Shown here: piece after piece, positions 1 to 7,070 of the stretch
Position numbering within the stretch: the stretch's first letter is position 1
How the letters are laid out: every line of letters starts with the position of its first letter
Assembly (NCBI GenBank): GCA_036004365.1
Contig: DASYRN010000128.1
Span: 1-18,224, forward strand
Direction: 5' to 3'
DNA length: 18,224 nt
From: DP-36 sp036004365
GTDB lineage: Bacteria; Desulfobacterota; Binatia; UBA9968
Program-made: the position numbers and the translations under genes
The notes under the pieces: model-generated
Database searches by the model: none
What the model was told of the DNA's origin: nothing
What the model saw: the letters and a program-made list of their open reading frames with translations, nothing else

Positions 1-76
1 CCTCGTCCAATTCATACAGAGAGGGATCGATAAAGCCGTCGCCAAAACCGAACTGCTGAGCTATGGGTGTACGCAT
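1..76 (-). CDS. 5' end of an unidentified gene, runs off the left edge
   Basis: An open frame starts with ATG at 76 and continues off the window; 25 codons are visible, beginning MRTPIAQQFGFGDGF. An in-frame TAA lies two codons upstream of the ATG, so no longer start is available. It follows the acyl carrier protein after 61 bp on the same strand, so it is probably the next gene of the same operon. No strong Shine-Dalgarno sequence is seen. The visible residues do not identify a family; another acyl-modifying enzyme would fit the context, but this is inference. Confidence 0.6.
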   Translation of the reverse strand, partial: MRTPIAQQFGFGDGFIDPSLYELDE

Positions 77-137
77 GACTTATTTGTACCACATGCTGTT
101 GAGATGACCGAGAAAAAAATGACTTTTTCAGTGAGAA

Positions 138-400
138 CTAGCTAGCAATACTCTTTAATTTTTCCTCAACATAGGTGATCACGTCTTGAACCGTTACAAA
201 GCGCAATTCGTCCTCTTTTGGGATCTCAATATTGAATTCTTCCTCAAGTTTAAAGATGAGATCTAACGTATCTAACGAGTCTACGTTGAGCTCTTCGACA
301 AGCCTCGCTTCCTTTGGGACTTGTTTAGTATCTTTGCCAGACCGTTTATGATCCGTTTCTCAATCAAACCATCCGATGCCATCCCTTGTTCCATTTTCAT
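138..400 (-). CDS. acyl carrier protein, with an apparent 1-base frameshift
   Basis: Carrier of acyl chains on a phosphopantetheine arm; acts in the cytoplasm with the ketosynthase encoded just upstream. The C-terminal two thirds read as a typical carrier protein: VEELNVDSLDTLDLIF, with the phosphopantetheine serine codon at 276-278, then an acidic helix and the stop at 138. That frame has no start and meets a TGA upstream. The start ATG at 400 forms an ATGA overlap with the ketosynthase stop and opens a different frame (MKMEQGMASDGLIEKRI), which resembles a carrier-protein first helix. The frames join if one base is missing at about 314-328, near GGG and TTT runs. Restored, the protein would be about 87 residues, normal for the family. 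As written it would not give a working carrier. Sequencing error is more likely than decay because everything else is conserved. Confidence 0.85.
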
Positions 401-1641
401 GACACCGCCTTCATCACTAAACAGCAGTTGTTGCTTCCAAATCCGAAGGAATTGGATAACGCTACTTTCACGTGTCTCTCACGCGCAAGATTCGGGGTAT
501 AGTCCAAATCACATTCTGGATCAGGTTCTTCATAATTGGTGGTGGGATGAATGATGCGTTGTTGAAGAGTCAGCGCGCTGACAATCCCCTCGATGGCCCC
601 GGCAGCACCGATGGTGTGTCCTATCATCGACTTAGTTGAGTCCAAGGAAATCCCGTACGCATGTTCTCCAAAAATCCTCTTTATCGCCTTTGTTTCAACC
701 CGATCGTTCAGCACAGTAGAGGTCCCATGTGTGTTGATATAATCAACCTCGGCGGGGGAAATCCCTGCATCCTGGAGCGCTAGCTTCATCACGCGAGCCC
801 CTTCACTCCCCGTACTCTCGGGGTGAACAATATGGGTTGCTTCACAAGTTGCCCCGTAACCCGCAACTTCCGCGTAAATGGTGACCCCTCTCCTTCTCGC
901 ACTCTCCAATGTTTCCAGGATGAGGATCCCGGCTCCTTCGCCCATAGCAAATCCGTCCCGCTTTTTGTCAAAAGGCCGACTCGCCCGATCCGGAGTCTCG
1001 TTCCGAATGGAAAGCGCGCGGAGGGAACAAAAGGCAGCAAGCACTCCGGGCAAAATGCATGCCTCCGTGCCTCCTGCGACAATAAAGTCTGCTTTCCCAA
1101 TGCGTATGAGGTCAAATCCACAGCCGATGGCATGCGACCCGGACGAACACGCAGTGGAAATGGTCATATTCGGGCCCTTCAACCCAAAGAAGATCGCAAT
1201 CTCTGCCGCAGGGGCATTTGACATGGTTGAAGGAACCGACCACGGATGAACTCGCCGCGGGTTGTTGGTCTCAATTAACCTTCGCAACTGGGTTTCGTAA
1301 ACGTCCATGCCCCCTAACCCCGTCCCTATAACAACCCCGACTCGGCATCCATTCTCTCTAGAGAAATCGAGTTGAGCATCGTCGATCGCCATTTTGGCAG
1401 CGGCCATGGCAAACTGCGAGGCTCTCGACAGTTTGGGGACCTCCGAAGGAGGGATGTAATCTTCTGGCCTAAAATCTATGATCTCCCCAGCGATTTGACA
1501 TGAATAAGAAGAAGCGTCGAAACTCTGGATGGACCGGATCCCCGATTTTCCCTCAAGGAGCGCCGACCAAAAGGATTCTTTCCCTAACCCGATGGAACAA
1601 ACAACGCCCAGGCCAGTGATGACAACCCTGCGACCCGTCAT
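397..1641 (-). CDS. beta-ketoacyl-ACP synthase II (FabF-like)
   Basis: Decarboxylative Claisen condensation of an acyl primer with malonyl-ACP in fatty acid or type II polyketide synthesis. The 414-residue length is normal for KAS I/II. The thiolase-fold triad is complete: Cys165 in STACSSGSH, His305 in NTHGTST and His342 in SMIGHTIGAAG, with Lys337 just before it. The C-terminal SNSFGFGSNN is also typical. The start at 1641 overlaps the stop of the upstream hydrolase by 4 bp (ATGA), and the stop overlaps the carrier protein start in the same way, so the three genes are probably translationally coupled. The private carrier protein and non-fatty-acid neighbours suggest a dedicated pathway rather than housekeeping FabF. 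No chain-length factor is visible beside it. Family assignment is firm; substrate and chain length are unknown. Confidence 0.93.
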   Translation of the reverse strand: MTGRRVVITGLGVVCSIGLGKESFWSALLEGKSGIRSIQSFDASSYSCQIAGEIIDFRPEDYIPPSEVPKLSRASQFAMAAAKMAIDDAQLDFSRENGCRVGVVIGTGLGGMDVYETQLRRLIETNNPRRVHPWSVPSTMSNAPAAEIAIFFGLKGPNMTISTACSSGSHAIGCGFDLIRIGKADFIVAGGTEACILPGVLAAFCSLRALSIRNETPDRASRPFDKKRDGFAMGEGAGILILETLESARRRGVTIYAEVAGYGATCEATHIVHPESTGSEGARVMKLALQDAGISPAEVDYINTHGTSTVLNDRVETKAIKRIFGEHAYGISLDSTKSMIGHTIGAAGAIEGIVSALTLQQRIIHPTTNYEEPDPECDLDYTPNLARERHVKVALSNSFGFGSNNCCLVMKAVS

Positions 1642-2636
1642 GGAAAGGCTTCCGTAGATCCTGATGCCGACAATTCAAAATCTTCCGATCTGTTGAGATG
1701 GGAGTGAATAAATTTGGCCAGTTCTCGTGCCACAGCCTCCCTTTGTTGATCCACAGTGATGACATGGTAGCAGTCATCGAGAAGAATCAATTTTTTATTG
1801 GAAGAGGAGATTGCGCGATAAACAAGTTCGGAATTCTTGGGACTGGTAAAATCATCGTCTCGCGCCTGAATGATCAATGTTGGCGCAGTCACGTAGTGGA
1901 GATCTTCCCTGACTTTGACATAAAGCCGATCCAAATCCGCCAAGGTTTTAAGGAAGAATACGGGATATCCAACAGCCTCGGGCGAGTACCGCCGTTGGAC
2001 TCCAGGCGAAGAACGGCCCAGGATACGACGCAGAAAGAGCTTCGAGCGAACGACGGGATGATATGCCTCGTGGAGACGAGCCTGCAAAGCCGGGTTTTTG
2101 ATTCCGTACGGGAACCTATCGAAATGAAAAAAGATGTAGTGCAGGGGAGAAGGAAACCACTTAATCCCAACTCGCAGCAGTTTTTGTGTCCACGGCACAT
2201 TCCACCCGTCATAAAAGAAAGTCGGAGAAAGAGCACCGATTCCTTGCAGCGGGACGCTAATCGAAGCCTCCAACGCCAAAAGGGCACCCGCGCTCAAGCC
2301 GATGGCGAAGAGATTTTGATAATGTCTGCGGACATAAGATAATTGGGTTCGAACATGCCCCAACCACATCTCTTCATTAGAGCGGAGCAAATCTCGAAGA
2401 GTCGAGCAGTGCCCCGGACACGTCGGAAGATAGACGTCCCACCCTTGGTGCCGTAATTGTCGCGCAAGGTATTTCATTTCCATGGGTGTTCCCGTCACCC
2501 CGTGTATCAGGTAGACCAGTGTCGAGGATTGTGAAGGCATAAAGATGTCCGTACTGCTAGCCTCTGGCATCCTAGCAAGAAGCGCCGCAGTCGACTCAAC
2601 TGGGTGCCGACTCATCTCGTTTAGTCTTCGCTGCAT
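1638..2636 (-). CDS. alpha/beta-hydrolase, carboxylesterase/thioesterase-like
   Basis: Serine hydrolase of the alpha/beta fold, most like the Est30-type carboxylesterases. The oxyanion HG occurs in YLIHGVTGTP (residues 43-51). The nucleophile elbow is GLSAG with Ser115. The acid is in the run Asp260-262, and the catalytic His291 is in CYHVITVDQQRE, which closely resembles the Est30 C-terminal motif. A lid-like stretch (about 140-240) separates the core halves. There is no clear signal peptide, so it is probably cytoplasmic. In this operon a role in releasing an acyl chain from the carrier, or hydrolysing an ester intermediate, is plausible but inferred. The ATG at 2636 overlaps the aminotransferase by 16 bp; a second ATG at 2615 would begin just after its stop and is equally possible. 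Neither has a strong ribosome binding site. Confidence 0.85.
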   Translation of the reverse strand: MQRRLNEMSRHPVESTAALLARMPEASSTDIFMPSQSSTLVYLIHGVTGTPMEMKYLARQLRHQGWDVYLPTCPGHCSTLRDLLRSNEEMWLGHVRTQLSYVRRHYQNLFAIGLSAGALLALEASISVPLQGIGALSPTFFYDGWNVPWTQKLLRVGIKWFPSPLHYIFFHFDRFPYGIKNPALQARLHEAYHPVVRSKLFLRRILGRSSPGVQRRYSPEAVGYPVFFLKTLADLDRLYVKVREDLHYVTAPTLIIQARDDDFTSPKNSELVYRAISSSNKKLILLDDCYHVITVDQQREAVARELAKFIHSHLNRSEDFELSASGSTEAFP

Positions 2637-4000
2637 TTTTTGAAAAGAAAGTCGAGCATCTCGAATGATAGATCAATCCCCTCTCTTGTAATCTCCAACG
2701 AGGGTGCCAACGTCAAAACGTTTTTGTAATAGCCTCCTACGTCCAAGACCAACCCCATCGCTCCTCTAGAAGTAGGAATCTTTCCTTGAAGTCCTGATTC
2801 AACAATGGCATCGACCAGCGCTTTGTTCGGCGTATATCTATCCGCTTCTGTAACCTCAATGCGAAGGGCCAGACCCAATCCCGCCACATCACCAATCGTC
2901 CGGTGTCTAGCCTTCAATTCCTCCAGCCGAGCCATGAAGTAGGCTCCCTTTTCAGCCACCGACTTTTCGTAGTTCTGATTTCGAATCCATTCCAGCGTCG
3001 CCAAGGCTGCGGCTGTCCCCAGCGGGTTGGACGCAAAGGTAGAATGGGTCGAGCCTGCTGGCCACTTCTCGGGAGAGATCAAGCCTTCCTCCGCCCACAG
3101 TCCTGATAGTGGGTTCATCCCATTGGTCATTGCCTTTCCGAAAACAACGATGTTAGGGCTGACTCCGAAATGTTCGATAGCCCACATCTTTCCGGTCCGA
3201 AAAAACCCCATCTGAATTTCATCGTCAATCAACAGAATTTTTCGTTCCGCCAAAATTTTTGCCATTTGTGCAAAGTAATCCAGCGGAGGAATAACATATC
3301 CTCCGGTGGCTTGAACCGGTTCAGCGTACAGAGCTACAAACTCAGGTTCCTCGGCCTTTGGATCCCAGAAGGAGTGGTATTCGCTCTCGAAAAGTCTTTC
3401 AAATTGCTTGACGCAATAATAGTCGCAGCTGTCAAATTTCTTTCCGTAGGGACAGCGGAAACAATAGGGAAACGGCACGAAGTGCGCCCGATTTGAAAAA
3501 TGGCCAAAGCGGCGCCGGTAGCGGTAGCTGGAAGTGATTTCGGAAGCTCCCAGTGTTCTTCCATGATAGCTCCCCCAGAATGCCATGAAGAGACTTTTGC
3601 CGGTTGCGTTACGAACCAACTTCATCGAATCTTCGATAGCCTGAGCGCCACCGACATTGAACTGTATCCGTCCCTCTTGGCCAAACGCCCGAGCACATTC
3701 CTGAGCCAACTCGGCCGCCAGGAATACCTTTTCGTCGTGCAGATATTGGCATGCAAGTTGTGGCAGGGTATCGATTTGCTTTTTTAAGCTTTCACCGATG
3801 GCTTTGTTTCGATATCCAAAATTGACCGCCGAATACCACATTTGTAGATCAAGGTACGGCAATCCATCTCGATCAAATAGAAAGCTCCCCTCGGCAGCCT
3901 TAAAAAACTTGGGCGAGCTTGCGTAATGAACCGTGTCTCCGAAAGAGCAGTACTTCTCTTCCAGCCTTCTTAATTTTTCTTCTTCAGGACGGAAGCTCAT
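2621..4000 (-). CDS. class III PLP-dependent aminotransferase
   Basis: Transfers an amino group between an amine or omega-amino acid and a keto or aldehyde acceptor, using pyridoxal phosphate in the cytoplasm. Seen: the phosphate-binding region in FNVGGAQAIEDSMK (114-127), aromatic stacking in SYHGRT (144-149), the PLP-ring Asp in LIDDEIQMGFFRTG (257-270) and the Schiff-base Lys289 in FGKAMTNGMNP. Length 459 is normal. Residues 180-196 carry four cysteines (C180, C183, C192, C196), a CxxC/CxxxC insertion found in some class III enzymes that could bind metal. The ATG at 4000 is preceded by AGGAA at a good distance. It lies 35 bp after the phosphatase and overlaps the hydrolase. Its place in an ACP/KAS operon suggests it aminates an acyl-derived or linked precursor; the substrate cannot be read from sequence. 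Confidence 0.92.
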   Translation of the reverse strand: MSFRPEEEKLRRLEEKYCSFGDTVHYASSPKFFKAAEGSFLFDRDGLPYLDLQMWYSAVNFGYRNKAIGESLKKQIDTLPQLACQYLHDEKVFLAAELAQECARAFGQEGRIQFNVGGAQAIEDSMKLVRNATGKSLFMAFWGSYHGRTLGASEITSSYRYRRRFGHFSNRAHFVPFPYCFRCPYGKKFDSCDYYCVKQFERLFESEYHSFWDPKAEEPEFVALYAEPVQATGGYVIPPLDYFAQMAKILAERKILLIDDEIQMGFFRTGKMWAIEHFGVSPNIVVFGKAMTNGMNPLSGLWAEEGLISPEKWPAGSTHSTFASNPLGTAAALATLEWIRNQNYEKSVAEKGAYFMARLEELKARHRTIGDVAGLGLALRIEVTEADRYTPNKALVDAIVESGLQGKIPTSRGAMGLVLDVGGYYKNVLTLAPSLEITREGIDLSFEMLDFLFKKCSED

Positions 4001-4035
4001 CTGTCATTCCTAAACACGCGGTTGGCGATCCATGG

Positions 4036-4667
4036 CTATCTAAAGAGGGAAAGAGCTACCCCGGTCAAGGTTTCAAAGGACTCATGAACAATACCGCTTT
4101 TTAGGCAATAGTCGTGTAGTCGGCTCTTGGCAAAAACGCGATCTGCACGATGAACCACGCAAATATCTGATAGACCATCCCCTATATAGACTGTAGGTGC
4201 GATCCCGAATCCAGGCCGTTCGAGCAGCCGACACTTACAAAGGCCACAACCGCCGCGACAATTCAAATCACTATAGGGAAAAGCCAAGAAAGGGCCTCGC
4301 TCTTCATCCCAATCGAGCCGGTTCGAGTAGTGAGGAAGGTGCTTTAAGCCTCGGGTAGTGAGCACCTCTTCCATCAAAAGATCGATCCCATCACTGACGA
4401 TGACCAACAACGAGCCACTTCTAATGCATTCGCTCTCCAGGTCATAAATCCCGTCATCGATAGGGATACGGTTGCAAAGAGAACGGAGCATTTCGGGGCA
4501 AGCATTCATGAGTCGGGTCTGGCGTTCCATACATTCCCGGCCTGTGATACGCCCCTCTTCCCACATACGCTCCCACTCCCTGTATTCTGGCAAGGCAAAG
4601 GCTTCCAACGCGGCATCCGTCGTGTCCCGCAGGGTGACGGTTCCATCAAATCGCAAAAAACGGTCAT
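4036..4667 (-). CDS. HAD-superfamily phosphatase (MtnX/phosphoserine-phosphatase-like), apparent frameshift near start
   Basis: Phosphate monoester hydrolase of the haloacid dehalogenase fold. In the long open frame (which can begin at 4728) motif I reads FLRFDGT, lacking the nucleophile Asp. A different frame starts at ATG 4667 and reads MTVFCD. Adding one T to the TTT run at 4648-4650 joins the two as MTVFCDFDGTVTLRDTTDA, a textbook HAD motif I at the very N-terminus. Motif II (VIVSDG), a Lys after a cysteine-rich stretch (CGLCKCRLL) and motif IV (YIGDGLSD) follow. The Cys-rich stretch before the motif III lysine resembles MtnX of methionine salvage, but no other salvage genes are present. 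Restored length is about 211 residues. In this operon it may dephosphorylate a pathway intermediate. Family is firm; start and substrate are less sure. Confidence 0.85.
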
Positions 4668-4780
4668 CCTCACTGTAAACCTTTCGGCGCTTCCGCATGA
4701 ACAGGCAACCTTCCAAAAAAGGACACAAATAGAAACCTCTTCGCCGCTCTTGGGCGAAGGAATTTCAGACGCGGATAAAG

Positions 4781-5158
4781 TTAAACCGAAGGAAACGGGT
4801 CGGGGACGGAAGAACGCGGCAAAGCCACCCGATAACCATGATCGCGAGTCGACTTGAGCCGTGACTTTCTTAGTTCTTCCGTGCTGTAGAAGGAAGTCAG
4901 TTCTCCTTGATTGGCAGTGAAGTGGCGAGAAATGTCCTCCGAAGCCTCGAGCGACTTCGGAAGCGAGCTGCACTCTACCTCTTCGAGGCCTTTTACTACT
5001 AAGACATTACCCTTGACTGGATGCTGCCTCGATGCAAAGTCGGAACCGTCGAGATCAAGCACATCGCAGAAGATATATGAAGAGATCAAAACCGTGCAGG
5101 CAATATAGATCACCCGCCAGAGGACCGGCGAACGATGGGGTCGAAGATAGGCTTGCAT
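4781..5158 (-). CDS. small membrane-anchored protein of unknown function
   Basis: A 125-residue frame with a single hydrophobic helix near the N-terminus (about residues 13-31, VLWRVIYIACTVLISSYIF) after a basic start, followed by a soluble, charged tail. This predicts a membrane-anchored or exported protein with the tail outside the cytoplasm. I do not recognise the family. It is the first minus-strand frame after the divergent region and shares direction with the phosphatase 113 bp downstream, so it may head the operon. No strong Shine-Dalgarno sequence precedes the ATG at 5158, and other frames of the same region are also open, so the call rests on the membrane helix, position and direction. 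Confidence 0.55.
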   Translation of the reverse strand: MQAYLRPHRSPVLWRVIYIACTVLISSYIFCDVLDLDGSDFASRQHPVKGNVLVVKGLEEVECSSLPKSLEASEDISRHFTANQGELTSFYSTEELRKSRLKSTRDHGYRVALPRSSVPDPFPSV

Positions 5159-5298
5159 AGATACGCTAACATTGGGGAGCTTAACGAAATACCGGGTGTT
5201 GTCAAGAGCCGCCCTGAAGTTGACATAAAGTCCTCGGATACTTCCTGCTCCAAAGTTGCGATGGCAGAGTGCGGCGCAGCAGAAAACCGGAATCTGTT
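5159..5298. promoter_or_regulatory. divergent intergenic region with back-to-back TTGACA boxes
   Basis: This 140-bp gap separates the left minus-strand operon from the arginase-like gene. It holds TTGACA at 5220-5225 on the plus strand and, 14 bases away, TTGACA on the minus strand (5205-5200). They form an inverted pair that could serve as two divergent -35 elements. No convincing -10 sequence lies 16-18 bases from either, so promoter use is only a possibility. Confidence 0.3.
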
Positions 5299-6008
5299 AT
5301 GAGGGAGCCTGTTATTCTAAATTTTGATGATTCGATCCGGTCGCTACCTGGATGCCGTTCGATCCCCCTCCTGGGTTGGCAAGAGAAGATTCGCTATGGA
5401 TGTACCCTTCGCGATCTCACAGAGCTGGAGGCCGTGCTCAATCGGGAACACATCGGTCTTCCGGATGCCACCTTTCTGGGAAGCGGAGATTTCCACCACG
5501 TCAGTTATCTCCTGATCAGACGATTGGAGTCCACGAGGCCGTTCCAGGTGCTGGTCTTTGACAACCATCCGGATAACATGCGCTATCCCTGGGGAATTCA
5601 CTGCGGTTCTTGGGTCCACCACCTCTGTCGACTTCCATTTGTCTCCAGAGTGACAGTTATCGGAATCACTTCCAGCGATATCCGATGGACTCACCTGTTG
5701 GAAAACTATCTTCTCCCGCTCTACACAGGAAAACTGTTCTATCTCTGCCTCTCCCCCGTATCCCGGTTTGCTCGGCTTCTCGGTCTTTCTGCCATCCGCG
5801 ATTTTCGGGACGACAAGGGCCACCTCACTGAACGTATCTGCGTGACGGAGATACCAACCCTATCTACTTATCGATTGATAAGGATGTCCTCTCATCCCAG
5901 GCTGTCCAAACCAATTGGGATCAGGGGATCTTGATGGAGGAGGAATTGACTCACTCTAAGCAGCCGCCTGCTGCCGCACCAGATCAAGCTCCCGAAGCCA
6001 AGAAATAA
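5299..6008 (+). CDS. arginase/ureohydrolase-family protein, frameshifted and short at the C-terminus
   Basis: The manganese-binding motifs of the arginase fold appear in order: GSGDFHH (residues 61-67), LVFDNHPDN (85-93, Asp88/His90/Asp92) and, after a frame change, YLSIDKDVL followed by TNWDQG. The first frame (ATG 5299, or GTG 5269) runs to a stop at 5934. The third motif is read one base back from about 5859 and ends with TAA at 6006-6008. One base missing from the CCC run at 5858-5860 explains the change. Even when joined the product is about 236 residues, and the last stretch (rich in Pro, Ala, Gln) does not look like the usual arginase C-terminus. It is therefore truncated or has a second lesion. 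Family members hydrolyse guanidino groups or act on polyamines or acyl-amines. The divergent position next to the aminotransferase operon hints at a linked role. ATG 5299 has only a weak ribosome binding site. Confidence 0.75.
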
Positions 6009-6086
6009 GCTGGTTCCAACTGGGAAGGGTTAGGGACGCCAGAATTTTCTTCCGAAGTTCCCCCCTGAGGCATTTCAGCAGTCAAT

Positions 6087-6443
6087 TCAAAGAGCTTGAA
6101 AACCCAAGCCGAAAGACAGCCAGCCCAGCAACAAACCAATCTCAAGAATCGCATCCAGAAGATAAATTTTGCTGATCGTTTTCGCTGCGACATAAATAAC
6201 GTCGATAGCGATCAATGCCAGCTGGCTTCCAATCGCCAACAGCAAAACCTCCAATGTCACGCGCTGATTCATGCCGGCAACAACAAGCGTTGCACCGATG
6301 ACGGCTACAAGTATTCCCACAGTCTTAACCAGCCAGAGGTCTGTTTTCGGTCCCGTAACAGCTAAAAATGACCGCATATGCAGGATAGGCCATATGCCAG
6401 AAAAGAAATAATAGATACCTTGCGCCAGTAGGATAGTTTCCAT
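6087..6443 (-). CDS. small integral membrane protein, four predicted helices
   Basis: A 118-residue protein made almost entirely of hydrophobic segments, at about residues 3-25, 36-57, 64-86 and 92-112, separated by short polar loops. It should sit in the inner membrane. I do not recognise a named family; the layout resembles small uncharacterised DoxX-like or DUF membrane proteins. Its ATG at 6443 lies 19 bp after the stop of the flavin reductase on the same strand, so the two are probably co-transcribed. A 6-bp inverted repeat (TTCGCC/GGCGAA, 6443-6460) spans the start. Hydrophobic pattern and operon position make it a real gene; function is unknown. Confidence 0.75.
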   Translation of the reverse strand: METILLAQGIYYFFSGIWPILHMRSFLAVTGPKTDLWLVKTVGILVAVIGATLVVAGMNQRVTLEVLLLAIGSQLALIAIDVIYVAAKTISKIYLLDAILEIGLLLGWLSFGLGFQAL

Positions 6444-6462
6444 TCGCCGCCACAGGCGAAAA

Positions 6463-6942
6463 TCAACTTTTATTTAAGGGCAAGCGATGATATTGGCCCT
6501 TGAAGAAAATTAGAGGTCGCCCTTCAGAAGTATTCGCGCTGACTATCTCGCCTATATAGATCGTGTGGTCGCCGCCGTCGTGGGTCCGAACCACCCGGCA
6601 TTCGATGTGGCCAATGGCTCCGTCGATGAGGGCACATCCGTTCTCGCTCCGATGCCACTTGATGCCGTTAAACTTCTCGACCCCTTTGGTGGCGAAGCGA
6701 CGGGAGATCTCCTCTTGCTTCTCGCTGAGCACGTTGATCGCGAAGATCTTGGATTCGTCGAAGCAGGAATAGCAGTGCGCCTTTTTGTCCACACAAATCA
6801 AGGCGAGCGGCGGGTCCAGAGAGAGCGAGGTAAAAGCGTTGGCGGTAAGACCCGAGGGGTTGGCGTCTTTATCCAGAGTCGTGATGACGGTGACGCCCGT
6901 GGCAAAATGACCCATCACATTGCGCAAGTGTCGCAAATCCAT
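6463..6942 (-). CDS. flavin reductase-like FMN-binding protein
   Basis: NAD(P)H:flavin oxidoreductase of the HpaC/RutF/DIM6 family, the small partner that supplies reduced flavin to two-component monooxygenases in the cytoplasm. Seen: MGHFATGVTVITT near the N-terminus, then GLTANAFTSLSLDPPL (flavin-binding loop) and GGDHTIYIGEIV near residue 125, in the usual order. Starting at ATG 6942 gives 159 residues, normal for the family; a TTG at 7005 would add 21 unconserved residues. Its monooxygenase partner could be the luciferase-like enzyme at 15804, about 9 kb away, but this is inference. It is divergent from the cupin gene, and an inverted repeat at 7015-7032 lies between them. Confidence 0.9.
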   Translation of the reverse strand: MDLRHLRNVMGHFATGVTVITTLDKDANPSGLTANAFTSLSLDPPLALICVDKKAHCYSCFDESKIFAINVLSEKQEEISRRFATKGVEKFNGIKWHRSENGCALIDGAIGHIECRVVRTHDGGDHTIYIGEIVSANTSEGRPLIFFKGQYHRLPLNKS

Positions 6943-7014
6943 TTTTCCGCCCGTAAAAAAGGATGATTTAACAGGTATCAAAGCCCGTGTGGAGCTGTCA
7001 ATCAATTGCGACCG

Positions 7015-7032
7015 CTCTCGTCTGGACGAGAG
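7015..7032. promoter_or_regulatory. perfect inverted repeat in a divergent intergenic region (candidate operator)
   Basis: CTCTCGTC and GACGAGAG form a perfect 8-bp inverted repeat with a 2-base centre. It is midway in the 128-bp region between the divergent flavin reductase (start 6942) and cupin (start 7071) genes, where a dimeric regulator would control both. It could also form a small RNA hairpin in the 5' leader. No regulator gene is adjacent in the window. Confidence 0.45.
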
Positions 7033-7070
7033 TGCGCAAAAGGTGTTAAGAATAACCTCAAGGAGGGACG

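Noticed and set aside
789..1249. Several open frames of 114-132 codons on both strands inside the ketosynthase gene
   Set aside because: They overlap a fully conserved enzyme with an intact catalytic triad and show no family motif; they are shadow frames.
1698..2342. A 214-codon plus-strand frame opposite the hydrolase
   Set aside because: It is antisense to a gene with clear catalytic motifs, and its translation looks non-globular; treated as a shadow.
4668..4728. N-terminal extension of the HAD phosphatase from ATG 4728
   Set aside because: It lacks the HAD nucleophile and disagrees with the motif-perfect start at 4667 in the neighbouring frame.
4739..4759. CTTCGCC/GGCGAAG hairpin between the small membrane protein and the HAD gene as a terminator
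   Set aside because: The stem is only 7 bp and no proper U tract follows, so it is not enough to call a terminator.
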